Shown here: positions 7,059 through 8,255 of the stretch, one piece after another
Numbering within the stretch: position 1 is the first letter of the stretch
How the letters are laid out: each line of letters starts with the position of its first letter
The notes under the pieces: model-generated
Seen by the model: only the letters and a program-made list of their open reading frames with translations
Told to the model about the DNA's origin: nothing
The model's database searches: none
From: Pseudomonadota bacterium
Lineage (GTDB): Bacteria > Bdellovibrionota > Bacteriovoracia > Bacteriovoracales > Bacteriovoracaceae
Length of the DNA: 8,255 bases
Reading direction: 5' to 3'
NCBI GenBank assembly: GCA_023432655.1
Contig: JAEYUK010000257.1
Span: 1 to 8,255, forward strand
Translations under genes and position numbers: made by a program

Positions 7059-7089
7059 AGAGGAGCAGTTGTACTGGATGCCATTATGA
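7059..7089 (+). promoter_or_regulatory. Shine-Dalgarno and three-codon mini-ORF overlapping the pilin-like start
   Basis: AGAGGAG (7059-7065) is the only good ribosome site here, but it is 20 bases from the ATG at 7086. It is 12 bases from an ATG at 7078 that reads Met-Pro-Leu-stop, and the TGA (7087-7089) overlaps the ATG at 7086-7088 as ATGA. A TTG at 7069 lies in the same frame as the mini-ORF, three bases after the site. The layout fits reinitiation from a tiny leader ORF. It is equally possible that the site serves 7086 inefficiently. Confidence 0.35.
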
Positions 7090-7997
7090 CGGTTAATAGA
7101 GATATGAAACTAAACAAAATCATTTCCTCTGAGCAAGGTATGTCCATGCTTTTCATGGTCATGATCCTGGCACTTTCTGTTGGCGGGATTGCCTATGTTA
7201 CCACGGACATGCTTCCTAAACTTCAAAGTGAAAAAAAGAAGGCCGAGGCGGCCATCAACTATCGGGTCTTTATTGGAAGTTTAAACGACTATATCGTTCA
7301 CGGGATTAGAGAAAAGTGGTGTGTAAATTATAACCCTGACGGAACCACTGACCTTCTCCAGTCCACTGCTTGCGCCTCCAATGTACCGATGGAAGACATT
7401 GTTACTTTCCCGGGAAACCTCGAGCGAGTTTTGTGGACCTCTGAAACCATTGGGACTTACCTTACAACGGCCCCCGCTTTAGAGAGTGCTAATAAAATTC
7501 TTGCGATAAATTATCTCCGTTATCACGACACTCCTCCTAAAACGAGTAGACGTCTGAAAGAAACGGACATCACTCCACCTGATGGAAAACTAAAATTTAC
7601 CATTACTAAAAGTATCTTAGATGACATGTCTACCGAGCATCCCCTTTATGTGATGGGTACTAAAATCAAAGATTGTGTTAATAAAATTGATATTGAAGTT
7701 TTTCAAGTACGAGACTTCAACAACGTCGGTTCCGGTGATGAAAGAAAAGTTGGAATTCAGATTACTACTGATATTGCTAAAACCAGATTGAGTTGTCTCG
7801 CCTTAAGACAGGCCGACTCTATTAGTTACTATACCTTTTATCCCCGAAGACTCCATTCGTATGCTCTTATGAAGTATGGAAACTTAGATGGAAATTTCCA
7901 TAATGAGTTCCATGGCCCGGTCTATGTGGCGGGAGATTTTATTCTCCACCTGAGAGCAGTGATAAAAACAGCGCCACAGTTTTTTATAACACATTAA
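7086..7997 (+). CDS. PilX-like pseudopilin or surface-pilus accessory protein, N-terminal part; reading frame broken near 7945
   Basis: The N-terminus resembles a prepilin or PilX leader: a basic tip, then SSEQG (14-18), then a hydrophobic helix of about 20 residues (MSMLFMVMILALSVGGIAYV, 19-38), followed by a charged QSEKKKAEAAI helix as in the pilin spine. Cleavage after G18 would leave Met at +1, but +5 is Phe rather than the usual Glu. The rest is a large extracytoplasmic domain with four cysteines (in KWCVN, TACAS, KDCVN and LSCLA), which could form disulphides. The block HGPVYVAGDFIL near the end resembles the G-x-V-x-V-x-G-D strand of long PilX-like and related proteins. This frame stops at 7997, but coding sequence plainly continues in the -1 frame to the window edge, so the last 17 or so residues (after L287) are probably out-of-frame translation. 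The start could be the ATG at 7086 or at 7104; neither has a well-spaced Shine-Dalgarno. Family assignment is tentative. Confidence 0.7.
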   Translation: MTVNRDMKLNKIISSEQGMSMLFMVMILALSVGGIAYVTTDMLPKLQSEKKKAEAAINYRVFIGSLNDYIVHGIREKWCVNYNPDGTTDLLQSTACASNVPMEDIVTFPGNLERVLWTSETIGTYLTTAPALESANKILAINYLRYHDTPPKTSRRLKETDITPPDGKLKFTITKSILDDMSTEHPLYVMGTKIKDCVNKIDIEVFQVRDFNNVGSGDERKVGIQITTDIAKTRLSCLALRQADSISYYTFYPRRLHSYALMKYGNLDGNFHNEFHGPVYVAGDFILHLRAVIKTAPQFFITH

Positions 7998-8255
7998 CCC
8001 TCGGTATCTTTAATTCTGGGGCCAATAAAGGTTCCATCTTCCGAACAGGAAGAATCGTTAATAGTGATAAATCAAATTATACTTTTACTGAAAGAGGTCA
8101 TCCCTATCTATCCAAACAAGACCGTTACACGAGTTTTAGAGGATTTTTAGGGGGCGTTCATTTAGATGCAACTGAGGATAAAGGATTTTATAACCTCTTT
8201 GATTACACTTCAACGACCTCTGGAGACGTGGCCTCACTTGAGGCCTGTATTGAAG
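7949..8255 (+). pseudogene. Continuation of the pilin-like gene in the -1 frame, open to the right edge
   Basis: In this frame about 102 codons run without a stop to the window end, beginning PPESSDKNSATVFYNT and containing GRIVNSDKSNYTFTERGHP and LDATEDKGFYNLFDYT. Composition and codon use match the preceding gene, while the 7086 frame closes at 7997. The same frame has a stop at 7904-7906, so the switch must lie between 7907 and 7997. The best join is after GDFIL at about 7937-7948, needing one extra base (for example one more T in the TTTT at 7937-7940, or one more C or T before CCACCT) to give GDF(I/Y)(L/S)PPESSD. It has no start codon or ribosome site of its own near the beginning, so it is the C-terminal part of the same gene, not a separate gene. 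The gene's end lies outside the window. Confidence 0.75.

Noticed and set aside
7052..7069. ACTG...CAGT pairing that would place the Shine-Dalgarno in a loop
   Set aside because: Four base pairs with a 10-base loop is too weak to call an RNA switch.
6965..7162. 65-residue minus-strand open frame across the gap before the pilin-like gene
   Set aside because: It overlaps the pilin leader on the opposite strand, with low-complexity composition and no recognisable features. The hydrophobic content is the mirror of the membrane helix.
7937..7943. TTTTATT as a programmed -1 slippery site
   Set aside because: The A-site codon ATT would have to re-pair with TAT after slipping, which is a poor match, and no clear downstream stem is visible. 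A lost base is simpler.

Overview
The window is a compact, moderately AT-rich bacterial chromosome segment with no mobile element, CRISPR array or RNA gene that I can see. The gene mix suggests a member of the Bdellovibrionota, perhaps the Bacteriovorax/Peredibacter side. The clues are an AT-rich genome with many GGCC words, a divergent type IIA topoisomerase pair, a tail-anchored FHA protein next to a tRNA synthetase, and a large PilX-like pseudopilin. This placement is an impression from protein style and was not tested by a search.

Left arm, minus strand (1-3322): a two-gene topoisomerase operon, parE then parC, separated by 2 bases. ParE is complete at 677 residues; ParC runs off the left edge after 428 residues. 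All catalytic motifs are present. Several stretches, especially in ParC, read more like eukaryotic or T4-type topoisomerase II than like gyrase or topoisomerase IV, and the two classic quinolone-contact positions are not conserved.

Centre, plus strand (3401-6892): a tight run of four genes pointing away from parE across a 78-bp divergent promoter region. In order they are a secreted protein with a probable SRPBCC (helix-grip) fold, a GNAT acetyltransferase starting with GTG, arginyl-tRNA synthetase (argS, GTG start with a good Shine-Dalgarno), and a tail-anchored FHA-domain protein whose ATG overlaps the argS stop by one base. Gaps of 45, 40 and -1 bases suggest co-transcription.

Right arm (6893-8255): a 193-bp gap holds a weak promoter candidate, an imperfect hairpin and a well-placed Shine-Dalgarno that seems to serve a three-codon mini-ORF overlapping the next start by ATGA. 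The gene that follows (7086 onward) has a PilX/pseudopilin-like N-terminus. Its frame closes at 7997, but clear coding sequence continues in the -1 frame from about 7949 to the window edge. This is an apparent frameshift by one missing base (real mutation, assembly error or, less likely, programmed).

The most interesting points are the hybrid topoisomerase with its altered drug-binding positions, the frameshifted pseudopilin with its unusual translation start, and the coupling of a membrane-anchored FHA protein to argS.
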